Shown here in pieces: positions 20,055-27,471 of a stretch of DNA of 38,407 nucleotides. The stretch's first letter is position 1. Each line of letters starts with the position of its first letter. The notes under the pieces were generated by a model. That model was not told the origin of the DNA and searched no databases. It saw only the letters and a list, made by a program, of their open reading frames with translations. The translations under genes were made by a program, and so were the position numbers. The stretch comes from Planctomycetota bacterium. Lineage in GTDB: Bacteria; Planctomycetota; JAPUJT01. The stretch spans positions 1 to 38,407 of the forward strand of contig JAPUJT010000118.1 in NCBI GenBank assembly GCA_027296055.1, given 5' to 3'.

Positions 20055-21416
20055 ATGTTTTCCAAGTTCGCCAATATCTTCAGGATCCCCGAGCTCCGGA
20101 ACAAGATTCTGGTGACGCTGGGGCTGCTCGTCATCTACAGGGTGGGGAGCTTCATCGTGATTCCGGGGATCGACAGCACTCAGATCGCGGCGGCCCTCGA
20201 AACGCAGCAGCAGCAGGGCGGTATCGGTGGCCTTCTCAACGTGGCGAGCGCCCTCACTGGCGGCGCCCTGCAGAACTGCACGCTCTTCGCGCTCGGCATC
20301 ATGCCCTACATCAGCGCCTCGATCATATTCCAGCTCCTGACCAAGGTTCTCCCCGCCCTGGAGGCTCTCTCCAAGGAAGGGGAAGCAGGTAGAAAGAAGA
20401 TCAACCAGTACACCCGCTACTCCACCGTGGCCCTATGCATGTTTCAGGGAATCTTCATTCTTGCTTACATCAAGAATCCAGGGAACATGGGAGGTTTTGC
20501 CGTCGTGTTTCCGGACGAGGCCGCCTCGACGTGGTGGTTTTTCCGCTCTGTTCTCATCATGGCCACCGGCACGGTGTTCTTGATGTGGATCGGCGAGCAG
20601 ATCTCCGAATTCGGGATCGGGAACGGGATCAGTCTGATCATCATGGGCGGCATCATCGGTCGCATCCCCTGGTCGATAAAGTCCTTTATCGAAAACATCG
20701 TCACCGCTCCCGAGATGGGCAGCACCTACGCCAACCAGACGATGAAGATGCTCGTGTTCATAGCGATGTTCATCGCCGTCGTCGTGGCTGTGGTGATCAT
20801 GACCCAGGGACAGCGGCGCATTCCCACGCAGCAGGCCAAGCACACGAGGGGTCGTCGGCAATACGGAGGACAGAGATCCTTCCTTCCGTTTTCGGTCAAT
20901 TCGGCTGGAGTGATGCCGGTCATCTTTGCCCAGTCACTGATCATGCTTCCCGCCATGCTCTTCGCGTGGATAGGCCTGGATTCCGTGTCCCGGGATTGGT
21001 TCAACGCGACGGGATTCTGGTACATCATGATCTACGTCGTCATGATCTTCTTCTTCACGTATTTCTGGATTTCGATCATGTACAACCCGGTGGAGATGGC
21101 GAACAATCTCAAGGAGTACGGCTCCTTCATCCCGGGGATCCGTCCGGGTCGAAGAACAGCAGAGTACATGGAGAAGATCTGGAACCGGGTGACTGTTGCG
21201 GGAGCGTGCTTTCTCGCGCTCATAGCAATCATCCCACAGCTGGTGAGCTCGGCCTTCGAGATCCAGTACGTCACCGCTTCGTTCCTGGGAGGGACGGGGA
21301 TCCTGATCGTCGTCGGTGTCGCGCTGGACCTTGTCAGAAAGATCGAGTCACACCTCGTGATGAGGCACTACGAGGGGTTCCTCAAGGGAGGAACGAGGAT
21401 TCGTGGACGGCGGTGA
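20055..21416 (+). CDS. secY: Protein translocase channel subunit SecY
   Basis: SecY is the pore of the Sec translocon in the inner membrane; 453 residues with about ten membrane helices, the first near residues 17-37. Typical motifs are RNKILVTLGLLVIYRVG, GIMPYISASIIFQLL, EGEAGRKKINQYTRY and GEQISEFGIGNGISL. The cytoplasmic loop carries QQAKHTRGRRQYGGQRSF, wording I associate with planctomycete SecY. It is co-transcribed with ribosomal genes in the usual spc order. Its end overlaps adk by 14 bases. Confidence 0.97.
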   Translation: MFSKFANIFRIPELRNKILVTLGLLVIYRVGSFIVIPGIDSTQIAAALETQQQQGGIGGLLNVASALTGGALQNCTLFALGIMPYISASIIFQLLTKVLPALEALSKEGEAGRKKINQYTRYSTVALCMFQGIFILAYIKNPGNMGGFAVVFPDEAASTWWFFRSVLIMATGTVFLMWIGEQISEFGIGNGISLIIMGGIIGRIPWSIKSFIENIVTAPEMGSTYANQTMKMLVFIAMFIAVVVAVVIMTQGQRRIPTQQAKHTRGRRQYGGQRSFLPFSVNSAGVMPVIFAQSLIMLPAMLFAWIGLDSVSRDWFNATGFWYIMIYVVMIFFFTYFWISIMYNPVEMANNLKEYGSFIPGIRPGRRTAEYMEKIWNRVTVAGACFLALIAIIPQLVSSAFEIQYVTASFLGGTGILIVVGVALDLVRKIESHLVMRHYEGFLKGGTRIRGRR

Positions 21417-22068
21417 TGGACGAGGGGGCGTATTCCTGTTCCTGGGACCACCAGGGGTGGGGAAGGGTACGCAAGCGAGCATCTTCTCGAAGGCTCGAGG
21501 GCTGCCACACATCGCGACGGGAGACATCCTGCGGGACGCGGCGAGGCGCGGGACGCCGCCGGGTCGTGAGGCCAAGGAACAGTACATGGACCGGGGAAAC
21601 CTGGTCCCTGACAAGATCATGTTGAAGATCGTGAATGAACGCATTGATCGTGATGACTGCGACGCCGGGATTGTGTTCGATGGGTTTCCCCGAACCCGAT
21701 CTCAGGCGAATTACCTGGACGGAGCTCTGCCCAACAGGGGCCTGCGGCTCGAGAGGGTCCTTTACCTGGACGCTCCCGAGGATGTCGTCGTCGAAAGACT
21801 TTCGAAGCGCCGCGTCTGTCCGTCCTGTCGCGCGAACTACCACCTTCGACACTTCCCTCCCAGAAAGGAGGGCGTCTGTGATCGCTGCGGCACCGATCTG
21901 ATCTGGCGAGATGACGATCATCCCGAGACGGTCCGAGAGCGACTGAAGGTCTACGAGAACGAGACGGCGGAGCTGGTCCAGCTCTACGAGGAGCGATCAC
22001 TTCTGTTCCGCGTCGACGCTTCGGGCGGAGTGGAGGAAATTCGGGCCGCTATCGAGGCGGCAGGATAG
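21403..22068 (+). CDS. adk: Adenylate kinase, zinc-LID type
   Basis: This enzyme converts ATP plus AMP to two ADP in the cytoplasm; 221 residues. The P-loop is GPPGVGKGT (15-23), the AMP-binding part TGDILRD (39-45) and FDGFPRT (92-98). The LID has Cys139, Cys142, Cys159 and Cys162, the four-cysteine zinc type. The start is GTG 21403 inside the end of secY. The ATG at 21416 is in another frame and cannot be used. The 14-bp overlap suggests coupled translation. Confidence 0.97.
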   Translation: MDGGDGRGGVFLFLGPPGVGKGTQASIFSKARGLPHIATGDILRDAARRGTPPGREAKEQYMDRGNLVPDKIMLKIVNERIDRDDCDAGIVFDGFPRTRSQANYLDGALPNRGLRLERVLYLDAPEDVVVERLSKRRVCPSCRANYHLRHFPPRKEGVCDRCGTDLIWRDDDHPETVRERLKVYENETAELVQLYEERSLLFRVDASGGVEEIRAAIEAAG

Positions 22069-22086
22069 ATTCGTCAGGATAGGCCC

Positions 22087-22848
22087 ATGTCAATGATAAC
22101 CATCAAGAGTCCTCGCGAAGCGGACATGATGAGAGCGGCGGGCGCCATGGTGGGGAAAGCCCACGAGGCTGTGGGACAGGTGATCCGCCCCGGGATCACG
22201 ACGCTCGATCTCGAGGAAGAGGCGGAGCGCTGCATCGTCGCCCTCGGAGGTGAGATGGCGTTCCTCGGGTACCAGGGATTTCCCGGAAAGATCTGTGTCT
22301 CCGTGAACGAGGAAGTCGTGCATGGCATTCCCGGAAAGCGGAAGCTGAAAGACGGCGACATCGTCGGGGTCGACATAGGAGCTCTCCATCAGAACTATTA
22401 CGGAGATGGGGCCAGCACGTATGCCGTGGGCACGGTTTCTCCCGAGGCGGAGAAGCTGATGCAGGTCTGTCGAAAGGCCCTGGAGATCGCCATCTCGAAG
22501 GTTGGGCCGGGTGTCCGTTTGAGCGAGATTTCCCTGGCCATCCAGACCTTCGTGGAAGGCAACGGATTCAGCGTCGTGGAGGATTATGTCGGCCACGGGA
22601 TCGGCAGGCAGCTCCATGAGCCCCCACAGGTGCTGAATTACGTTCCCAGGATGTCCTCGACGCCCGACTACACCTTGAAGGAAGGGATGGCGATCGCGAT
22701 CGAGCCGATGGTCAACGCGGGGAAGAAGGACGTCCGTAAGCTGCAAGATGGCTGGACCGTGGTCACCGCAGATGGAGGGCTGTCCGCTCACTTCGAGGAT
22801 ACGATCCTGGTTACCGCGGAGGGGCACGAGGTCCTCACAAAGGTATAG
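22087..22848 (+). CDS. map: Methionine aminopeptidase, type I
   Basis: This enzyme removes the N-terminal methionine from new proteins; 253 residues. The dinuclear metal ligands are all present: Asp96, Asp107, His170, Glu206 and Glu237. His79 matches the substrate-binding histidine. Motifs are VGVDIGALH, GHGIGRQLHEPP and IEPMVNAG. The ATG at 22087 was chosen; ATG 22093 is also possible. It lies between adk and infA, as in many bacteria. infA starts 3 bp after its stop. Confidence 0.97.
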   Translation: MSMITIKSPREADMMRAAGAMVGKAHEAVGQVIRPGITTLDLEEEAERCIVALGGEMAFLGYQGFPGKICVSVNEEVVHGIPGKRKLKDGDIVGVDIGALHQNYYGDGASTYAVGTVSPEAEKLMQVCRKALEIAISKVGPGVRLSEISLAIQTFVEGNGFSVVEDYVGHGIGRQLHEPPQVLNYVPRMSSTPDYTLKEGMAIAIEPMVNAGKKDVRKLQDGWTVVTADGGLSAHFEDTILVTAEGHEVLTKV

Positions 22849-22851
22849 GTC

Positions 22852-23070
22852 ATGGCGAAGGAAGAGGCGATCCGGGTAGAGGCAGTGGTGAGGGAGGCCC
22901 TCCCGAACGCAAGATTCAGAGTCGTTCTGGAGAACGGACACGTGGTGCTCGCCCACGTCTCGGGTCGGATGCGAATGCACTGGATCCGCATCCTCCCTGG
23001 AGACAAGGTGACGATCGAGATGTCCCCCTACGATCTGGATCGAGCCAGAATCGTGTACCGGGAGCATTAA
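22852..23070 (+). CDS. infA: Translation initiation factor IF-1
   Basis: IF-1 is a 72-residue OB-fold protein that blocks the A site during initiation. The family pattern is complete: [42 protein letters not shown]-like [15 protein letters not shown] and [13 protein letters not shown]. The ATG at 22852 follows the map stop by 3 bp, with AAAGG upstream in map. rpmJ follows 3 bp after its stop. Confidence 0.98.
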   Translation: MAKEEAIRVEAVVREALPNARFRVVLENGHVVLAHVSGRMRMHWIRILPGDKVTIEMSPYDLDRARIVYREH

Positions 23071-23073
23071 CCG

Positions 23074-23190
23074 ATGAAGGTTCGCAGTTCTGTCAAGAGA
23101 CTATGTGAGAACTGTCGGCTGGTCAGGCGGCGAGGGGTCCTTCGTGTGATCTGCTCGGACCCGCGGCACAAACAGCGACAGGGAAGATAG
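23074..23190 (+). CDS. rpmJ: Large-subunit ribosomal protein L36, zinc type
   Basis: L36 is the smallest 50S protein, 38 residues here. It starts [14 protein letters not shown] and ends in a basic RHKQRQGR. The zinc ligands are Cys11, Cys14, Cys27 and His32, the cysteine-plus form. It is easy to miss because of its length. It lies 3 bp after infA and 19 bp before rpsM, whose ribosome site GGAG is in the gap. Confidence 0.97.
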   Translation: MKVRSSVKRLCENCRLVRRRGVLRVICSDPRHKQRQGR

Positions 23191-23209
23191 GAGTAAAGGA
23201 GGGTTTCGT

Positions 23210-23593
23210 ATGCCGCGCGTGGCGGGAGTCGACATACCTGCGGACAAGGGGATCTTGGTCTCCCTGACATACATCTACGGGATCGGGAAGACTTCGGCGG
23301 TTCGCATCCTGAAGGCGACTGCCATCCAGGAGACGGTTCGAGCGAAGGACCTGACGGAGGAGGAGCTGTCTCGAATCGCCTCCGAGATCGAGAAGAATTT
23401 TCAGGTCGAAGGGCAGCTTCGACGGCAGGTCATCCAGAACATTGCCCGTCTCAAGGACATCGGGTCGTACCGAGGCCTGCGTCACAGGCGCGGGCTCCCC
23501 GTGAGAGGGCAACGGACGCGTACGAACGCGCGGACCCGGAAGGGACCGAAGCGGACTGTCGCTGTCAAGCGAAGCGTAAAGCAGATGAGGTAA
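23210..23593 (+). CDS. rpsM: Small-subunit ribosomal protein S13
   Basis: S13 is in the 30S head, touches the P-site tRNA with its basic tail and forms a bridge to L5; 127 residues. Signature parts are [24 protein letters not shown] (family pattern), [20 protein letters not shown] and the tail [13 protein letters not shown]. The ATG at 23210 has AAAGGAGG-like sequence upstream (GTAAAGGAGGG). rpsK follows after 37 bp with GGAAGGA before it. Confidence 0.98.
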   Translation: MPRVAGVDIPADKGILVSLTYIYGIGKTSAVRILKATAIQETVRAKDLTEEELSRIASEIEKNFQVEGQLRRQVIQNIARLKDIGSYRGLRHRRGLPVRGQRTRTNARTRKGPKRTVAVKRSVKQMR

Positions 23594-23630
23594 CGGCGCC
23601 TCGCGCCGCTCCAGGAACGGGAAGGACAAT

Positions 23631-24008
23631 ATGGCAGAGACCAAGAAAAAGGTCCGAAAGAACGTCGCCAAGGCGACCGCCCACATCAAGGCGACATTCA
23701 ATAATACGATCATCACCATCACAGATCGCAACGGGGCCACGATCTGCTGGGAATCCGCCGGGTCCGTAGGGAACCGGGGAAGCCGGAAGGGAACGCCGTT
23801 CGCCGCACAGAGGGCGGCAGAGGCCTGCGCTCAAAAGGCCAAGAAGCACGGCGTGAAAGAGGTCGAGGTCAAGCTGAAAGGGCCTGGTTCCGGTCGAGAA
23901 TCCGCGATACGGGCCCTGCAAGCGTCGGGGATCCAGGTCCGGGCCATCGAGGACGTAACACCCCTGCCCCACAATGGCTGTCGGGCCAGGAAAAAGAGGA
24001 GGGTCTAA
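23631..24008 (+). CDS. rpsK: Small-subunit ribosomal protein S11
   Basis: S11 is on the 30S platform and holds the mRNA near the E site; 125 residues. Conserved parts are [33 protein letters not shown] and the C-terminal [13 protein letters not shown], whose Asn-Gly is a known isoaspartate site in E. coli S11. The ATG at 23631 follows GGAAGGACAAT. It precedes rpsD by 8 bp. Confidence 0.98.
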   Translation: MAETKKKVRKNVAKATAHIKATFNNTIITITDRNGATICWESAGSVGNRGSRKGTPFAAQRAAEACAQKAKKHGVKEVEVKLKGPGSGRESAIRALQASGIQVRAIEDVTPLPHNGCRARKKRRV

Positions 24009-24016
24009 CAGGCGCC

Positions 24017-24646
24017 ATGATGTCCACAACGGGTCCAGTGTGCAGATTGTGCCGGAGAGAGGGACAGAAACTGTTTCTCAAGGGCACTCGCTGTGAAACG
24101 GTCAAGTGCAGCGTCGACAAGCGTGGTGGTACTCCCCCGGGAATGCACCCCTGGAAGCGGGGTAAGTTCTCCGAGTTCGGCGTCCAGCTTCGAGAGAAGC
24201 AGAAGGTGAAGCGATTCTACGGGCTGCGCGAGACCCCGTTCCGCAGAGCATTTGCCCAGGCGGACAAGAAACGCGGCCCTACGGGCGAGAATCTGATGCA
24301 GGGCCTCGAGCTTCGCCTCGACAACGTGGTCCATCGCCTCGGATACGCGCTGTCCCGCGGGCACGCGCGGCAGCTTATCGTTCACGGCCACGTCCTGATG
24401 AATGGCCGTCGGACCACCGCCCCGTCTGCCCGACTGAAGGAGGGCTCGCAGGTTACCTTCACAAAGAAGAAGAAGATCCGCGAGGGAATCCTGGCCCTTC
24501 ACGAGGAAGGCCGGGATAGGCCCGTCCCGTCCTGGCTCGCCCGGGATGTATCCGCGCTGCAGGGGGAGGTCGTTCGGATACCCCCCAGAGAGGAATACTC
24601 ACTGCAGGCCGAGATTGAATTGATCGTCGAGTACTGCTCCAAGTAG
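24017..24646 (+). CDS. rpsD: Small-subunit ribosomal protein S4, zinc type
   Basis: S4 starts 30S body assembly and guards the mRNA entry; 209 residues from ATG 24017, the same length as Thermus S4. The N-terminal zinc site is Cys9, Cys12, Cys26 and Cys31. The S4 RNA-binding domain covers about residues 97-155 (LRLDNVVHRLGYALSRGHARQLIVHGH pattern). A second ATG at 24020 is possible. The nearest ribosome site, GAGGAGGG, lies in the end of rpsK about 13 nt upstream. A 139-bp gap follows. Confidence 0.97.
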   Translation: MMSTTGPVCRLCRREGQKLFLKGTRCETVKCSVDKRGGTPPGMHPWKRGKFSEFGVQLREKQKVKRFYGLRETPFRRAFAQADKKRGPTGENLMQGLELRLDNVVHRLGYALSRGHARQLIVHGHVLMNGRRTTAPSARLKEGSQVTFTKKKKIREGILALHEEGRDRPVPSWLARDVSALQGEVVRIPPREEYSLQAEIELIVEYCSK

Positions 24647-24692
24647 AGGTGGATCCCTTTTCCGCCCGAATAGCGTATCGATTCTTCCGCTT

Positions 24693-24712
24693 CGGCGCGC
24701 CGGATGGCGCCG
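24693..24712 (+). promoter_or_regulatory. Hairpin in the rpsD-rpoA gap
   Basis: CGGCGC (24693-24698) can pair with GCGCCG (24707-24712) around an 8-nt loop. It lies in the 139-bp gap (24647-24785) before rpoA. The gap also holds the rpoA ribosome site GGAGG at 24774-24778. I see no convincing promoter hexamers and no T-run. It might tune rpoA expression relative to the ribosomal genes. Confidence 0.3.
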
Positions 24713-24785
24713 GTGAGATCAGAGGTTCACGGGGGGTGGTCGGCCTTGGCCGTCACACCATAGAAAAACCGTTGGAGGTCCTTAC

Positions 24786-25787
24786 ATGAGAATCCGGTGG
24801 AGGAGTTTCGAGCTCCCAACTCGGGTCGTTCCCGATCGCGAGACCGTCTCGGATAGCTACGGGCGGTTCATCGCCGAGCCTTTTGAACGCGGGTTTGGGA
24901 TCTCGATCGGAAACAGCCTGCGGCGCGTGCTGCTCTCATCGCTGGAGGGATCAGCAGTCACCTCCGTCAAGATCGAGGGCGTCAGCCACGAGTTCTCCTC
25001 GATCGAAGGGGTGCAGGAGGACGTCACAGACATCATTCTGAACCTGAAGCAGCTTCTCGTGCAGATAGATTCCACAGAGCCGCAGAAGATCCGGATCGAC
25101 GTGGAGAGGAAGGGGGAGGTCAAGGCATCGGACATCCAGGTGGTAGCGGGAGTGAAGGTCGTCAATCCGGATCTCCACATTGCCACCCTCACGGAGGACG
25201 TTCCCTTCAAAGCTGAGATGGAGGTAAGGAGGGGACGCGGGTACGTGACGGCCGAGGAGAACGCGGAGGGCGAGCAGGAGATCGGCCTGATCCCGGTGGA
25301 CTCGATCTTCTCTCCTGTTCGGCGTGTCAAGTACAGCACCGAGGCCACTCGCGTCGGCCAGATGACGAACTACGACCGGTTGATCCTGGAGCTCTGGACC
25401 GACGGCACGGTGGGCCCCGAGCTTGCGCTCGTCGAGGCAGCCAAGATCATGCGCAAGCATCTGAACCCTTTCGTGCAGTACTTCGAGCTGGGCAAGGAGC
25501 TCGAGCAGGAGAAGGCACGGGAAGAGGAGACCAAGCTCAAGGAACAGGAGAAGGATGATCTCCGAGCGACGCTGAATCAAGCCGTCGCGGAGCTGGAGCT
25601 CTCCGTCCGTTCCGCGAACTGCCTCGAGGCGGAGAACATCAAGTCGATCCGTGATCTCGTGGTGCGCCCCGAGTCGGACATGCTGAAGTTTCGAAACTTT
25701 GGAAAGACGAGCCTGGTCGAGATCAAGGAGAAGCTCGCGGAGCGGAACCTCGAACTCGGGATGGACCTCTCATTCCTGGAGAACTAG
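24786..25787 (+). CDS. rpoA: RNA polymerase alpha subunit
   Basis: The alpha dimer is the assembly platform of RNA polymerase, and its C-terminal domain binds UP elements and activators; 333 residues. The N-terminal domain has [26 protein letters not shown] charged linker (about 238-262, [18 protein letters not shown]) leads to the C-terminal domain with [13 protein letters not shown] and [16 protein letters not shown]. The DNA-binding Arg of RSANCL is present. The Lys298 position of E. coli is Thr. The start is ATG 24786 with GGAGG at 24774-24778. Confidence 0.98.
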   Translation: MRIRWRSFELPTRVVPDRETVSDSYGRFIAEPFERGFGISIGNSLRRVLLSSLEGSAVTSVKIEGVSHEFSSIEGVQEDVTDIILNLKQLLVQIDSTEPQKIRIDVERKGEVKASDIQVVAGVKVVNPDLHIATLTEDVPFKAEMEVRRGRGYVTAEENAEGEQEIGLIPVDSIFSPVRRVKYSTEATRVGQMTNYDRLILELWTDGTVGPELALVEAAKIMRKHLNPFVQYFELGKELEQEKAREEETKLKEQEKDDLRATLNQAVAELELSVRSANCLEAENIKSIRDLVVRPESDMLKFRNFGKTSLVEIKEKLAERNLELGMDLSFLEN

Positions 25788-25793
25788 GACACG

Positions 25794-26270
25794 ATGCGAC
25801 ATAGGAAGCGAGGCAGGAAGCTCGGAAGAAACTCATCACACCGGAAGGCCCTCCTTCGCAACATGACGATCAGCCTCGTGGAGCGGGCAGGCACGGAGAA
25901 AGAGTTTCTGATCACGACGCGGGAGAAAGCCAAGGAGTGTCGACCCTTCGCGGAGAAGCTCGTCACTCTGGGCAAGAAGGGGACGCTGCATCATCGCAGG
26001 AGGGCGGCAAAGCTGCTCAGCAACGCAGCGGCCGTGAAGAAGATCTTCGCCGAGATTGCGCCCCGGTACGAGAATCGGCAGGGGGGTTACACGCGAATCC
26101 TCCGATACCCGAAGAGTCGCCTCGGAGACGGTGGCGTTCAGGTTCTCTTCGGTTGGGTGCCAGGGGAACCGACGGCCGAGGAAGCCGCGGCGCCCCAGAA
26201 GAAAAAGAAGAAGGGTGGCCTCAAGCGGCTTCAGGAGAAGCTGAAGGGAAAGCCAAAGGAAAAGGGCTAA
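25794..26270 (+). CDS. rplQ: Large-subunit ribosomal protein L17 with basic tail
   Basis: L17 lies on the 50S surface near the tunnel exit; 158 residues. The core is residues 1-123, with MRHRKRGRKLGRNSSHRKALLRNM pattern at the start and GGYTRILRYPKSRLGDGG near its end. Residues 124-158 form a tail: a short acidic/alanine stretch and then QKKKKKGGLKRLQEKLKG. The stop TAA (26268-26270) is two bases from the stop of the opposing DUF4416 gene. No terminator is visible at this convergent junction. Confidence 0.97.
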   Translation: MRHRKRGRKLGRNSSHRKALLRNMTISLVERAGTEKEFLITTREKAKECRPFAEKLVTLGKKGTLHHRRRAAKLLSNAAAVKKIFAEIAPRYENRQGGYTRILRYPKSRLGDGGVQVLFGWVPGEPTAEEAAAPQKKKKKGGLKRLQEKLKGKPKEKG

Positions 26271-26272
26271 CC

Positions 26273-26803
26273 CTACGCGAGTTGAATCTGGTCCAGGTAG
26301 CGTTGATGTGAATCTCCGAAGAATCGGATCGCAACTTCCTGCCTGTAGTCGGGAGGGGCCCAGAGATTGGGGAGGAACGCGCCGTCGTGCAGGGCGAGAG
26401 TCACCTCCCCGTAAACGCCACGACCGATGTAGACCCGATGAACAGCGTTTCTTCTGGACCCCAGGACAACCTTGGCGGAGCTGACGTATCCCGGCTCGAT
26501 GAGAACCGGGCCAGGGCTAGCGAGCTTTCTACGAGGTTTCAGCTCCCGTTCTACCCTGTCGGTGGCGAGCTTGATCCGGGAAAGGCGTCCTGGGTCGATC
26601 AAGGACTCGAAGGAGAGGAATTTCCTCTCGTAGATGGGACCCTCCGATTCCGGGGGAGGGACCGAATCGAAAGTCGCCGTGCTGAGATCGATGTCCCCGT
26701 ACTTGGCCGCCAGGGCCTCGGAGACCTCCTTCAAGATCTCTGGCGATGCGATTCGCAGGCCGAGAAACAATTTTACGGGCAGGGCCTTCTGGGTCCGAGC
26801 CAT
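26273..26803 (-). CDS. DUF4416-family protein of unknown function
   Basis: This protein of 176 residues matches what I remember of DUF4416. It has KLFLGLRIASPEI at the start, ERKFLSFESLIDPGRLSRIKLATD in the middle, PGYVSSAKVVLGSRRN, then the segment HRVYIGRGVYGEVTL and a C-terminal PDYRQE. The function of the family is not known to me. The start is ATG at 26803 with AAGGAG upstream; a longer frame to 26878 adds residues without similarity. No signal peptide or membrane helix is seen. It is the only minus-strand gene in the first 33.7 kb, placed between rplQ and rpmB. Confidence 0.8.
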   Translation of the reverse strand: MARTQKALPVKLFLGLRIASPEILKEVSEALAAKYGDIDLSTATFDSVPPPESEGPIYERKFLSFESLIDPGRLSRIKLATDRVERELKPRRKLASPGPVLIEPGYVSSAKVVLGSRRNAVHRVYIGRGVYGEVTLALHDGAFLPNLWAPPDYRQEVAIRFFGDSHQRYLDQIQLA

Positions 26804-26849
26804 TGATTCGGGCTCCTTACCTGAGTCACATCCTCTCGTAGGGGAGACC

Positions 26850-26878
26850 AGGCTAGGGTGCCCACCATTGGGTGTCAA
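26850..26878 (-). promoter_or_regulatory. Possible promoter of the DUF4416 gene
   Basis: Read on the minus strand, TTGACA (26878-26873) and TAGCCT (26855-26850) are 17 bp apart. The -35 is perfect and the -10 is weak (three of six bases). Transcription would start near 26843, giving a 40-nt leader with an AAGGAG site before the ATG at 26803. The -35 lies directly in front of the rpmB ATG, so the two opposite genes would share this short region. Confidence 0.45.
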
Positions 26879-26880
26879 CC

Positions 26881-27129
26881 ATGGCGCGCAAGTGTGAACT
26901 TTGCGGAAAACACACGGTCCGAGGGATGTCCGTCGCCCGGCGCGGCCTGGCGAAGCGACACGGTGGTGTGGGTGAGAAGATCACCGGTCGCTCGAAGCGC
27001 AAGGTCAAGGCGAATATCCAGAAGGTCCGCGTGGAGGTCCAGGGAACGGTGCGCCGCATGAAGGTTTGCACGCGCTGTATCCGATCGGGTCGGGTAGCCA
27101 AGCCACGAAGGCGGGCGCTGCCTGCCTAG
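26881..27129 (+). CDS. rpmB: Large-subunit ribosomal protein L28 with insert
   Basis: L28 is a 50S protein; 82 residues, longer than the usual 60-78. Cys5/Cys8 (CELC) and Cys63/Cys66 (CTRC) form a zinc-type site. The conserved core is KVKANIQKVRVEVQGTVRRMKVCTRC. Between them, residues about 17-38 (VARRGLAKRHGGVGEKITG) are an insert relative to the E. coli form, which I recall from Planctomycetes. I see no Shine-Dalgarno sequence before ATG 26881, and a GTG at 26872 has none either. The 77-bp divergent gap may hold its promoter, but I cannot point to one. Confidence 0.95.
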   Translation: MARKCELCGKHTVRGMSVARRGLAKRHGGVGEKITGRSKRKVKANIQKVRVEVQGTVRRMKVCTRCIRSGRVAKPRRRALPA

Positions 27130-27147
27130 CGTTCAGCAGGGGGGCGG

Positions 27148-27441
27148 GTGGGAACGGAGCTGGATAGAGACCAGGTTCGCTCCCTGGCCGAGCTAGCCCG
27201 GCTGGACCCATCTCCAGCGGACGAGGGCCGGATCCTCACCCATCTCAGACGAATCCTTGAGTACGTCTCCAAACTGGAAGAGCTGGAAACATCCAGCGCT
27301 CCGCCCAGTTCTTCCGTGCTTCGGCCGATTCAGCACTTCCGGAAAGACGGGACCGAGAAATCACTCCCCGCGGGTGACTCGGTGGCACCGGCCCCGGATC
27401 GCGAGGGTCATTACTTCAGAGTCCCTCGAGTCATTGATTAA
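27148..27441 (+). CDS. gatC: Aspartyl/glutamyl-tRNA amidotransferase subunit C
   Basis: GatC is the small linker subunit that holds GatA and GatB together; 97 residues. It has the family pattern VRSLAELARLDPSPAD near the start, LRRILEYVSKLEELET in the middle and the C-terminal FRVPRVID. The start is GTG 27148, preceded by a G-rich ribosome site (CAGGGGGGCGG). gatA follows after 30 bp. The complete gatCAB set indicates that Gln-tRNA, Asn-tRNA or both are made by the indirect route in this organism. Confidence 0.96.
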   Translation: MGTELDRDQVRSLAELARLDPSPADEGRILTHLRRILEYVSKLEELETSSAPPSSSVLRPIQHFRKDGTEKSLPAGDSVAPAPDREGHYFRVPRVID

Positions 27442-27471
27442 CCGCACCGAATATCGGAAAGAGTTCCGGGC

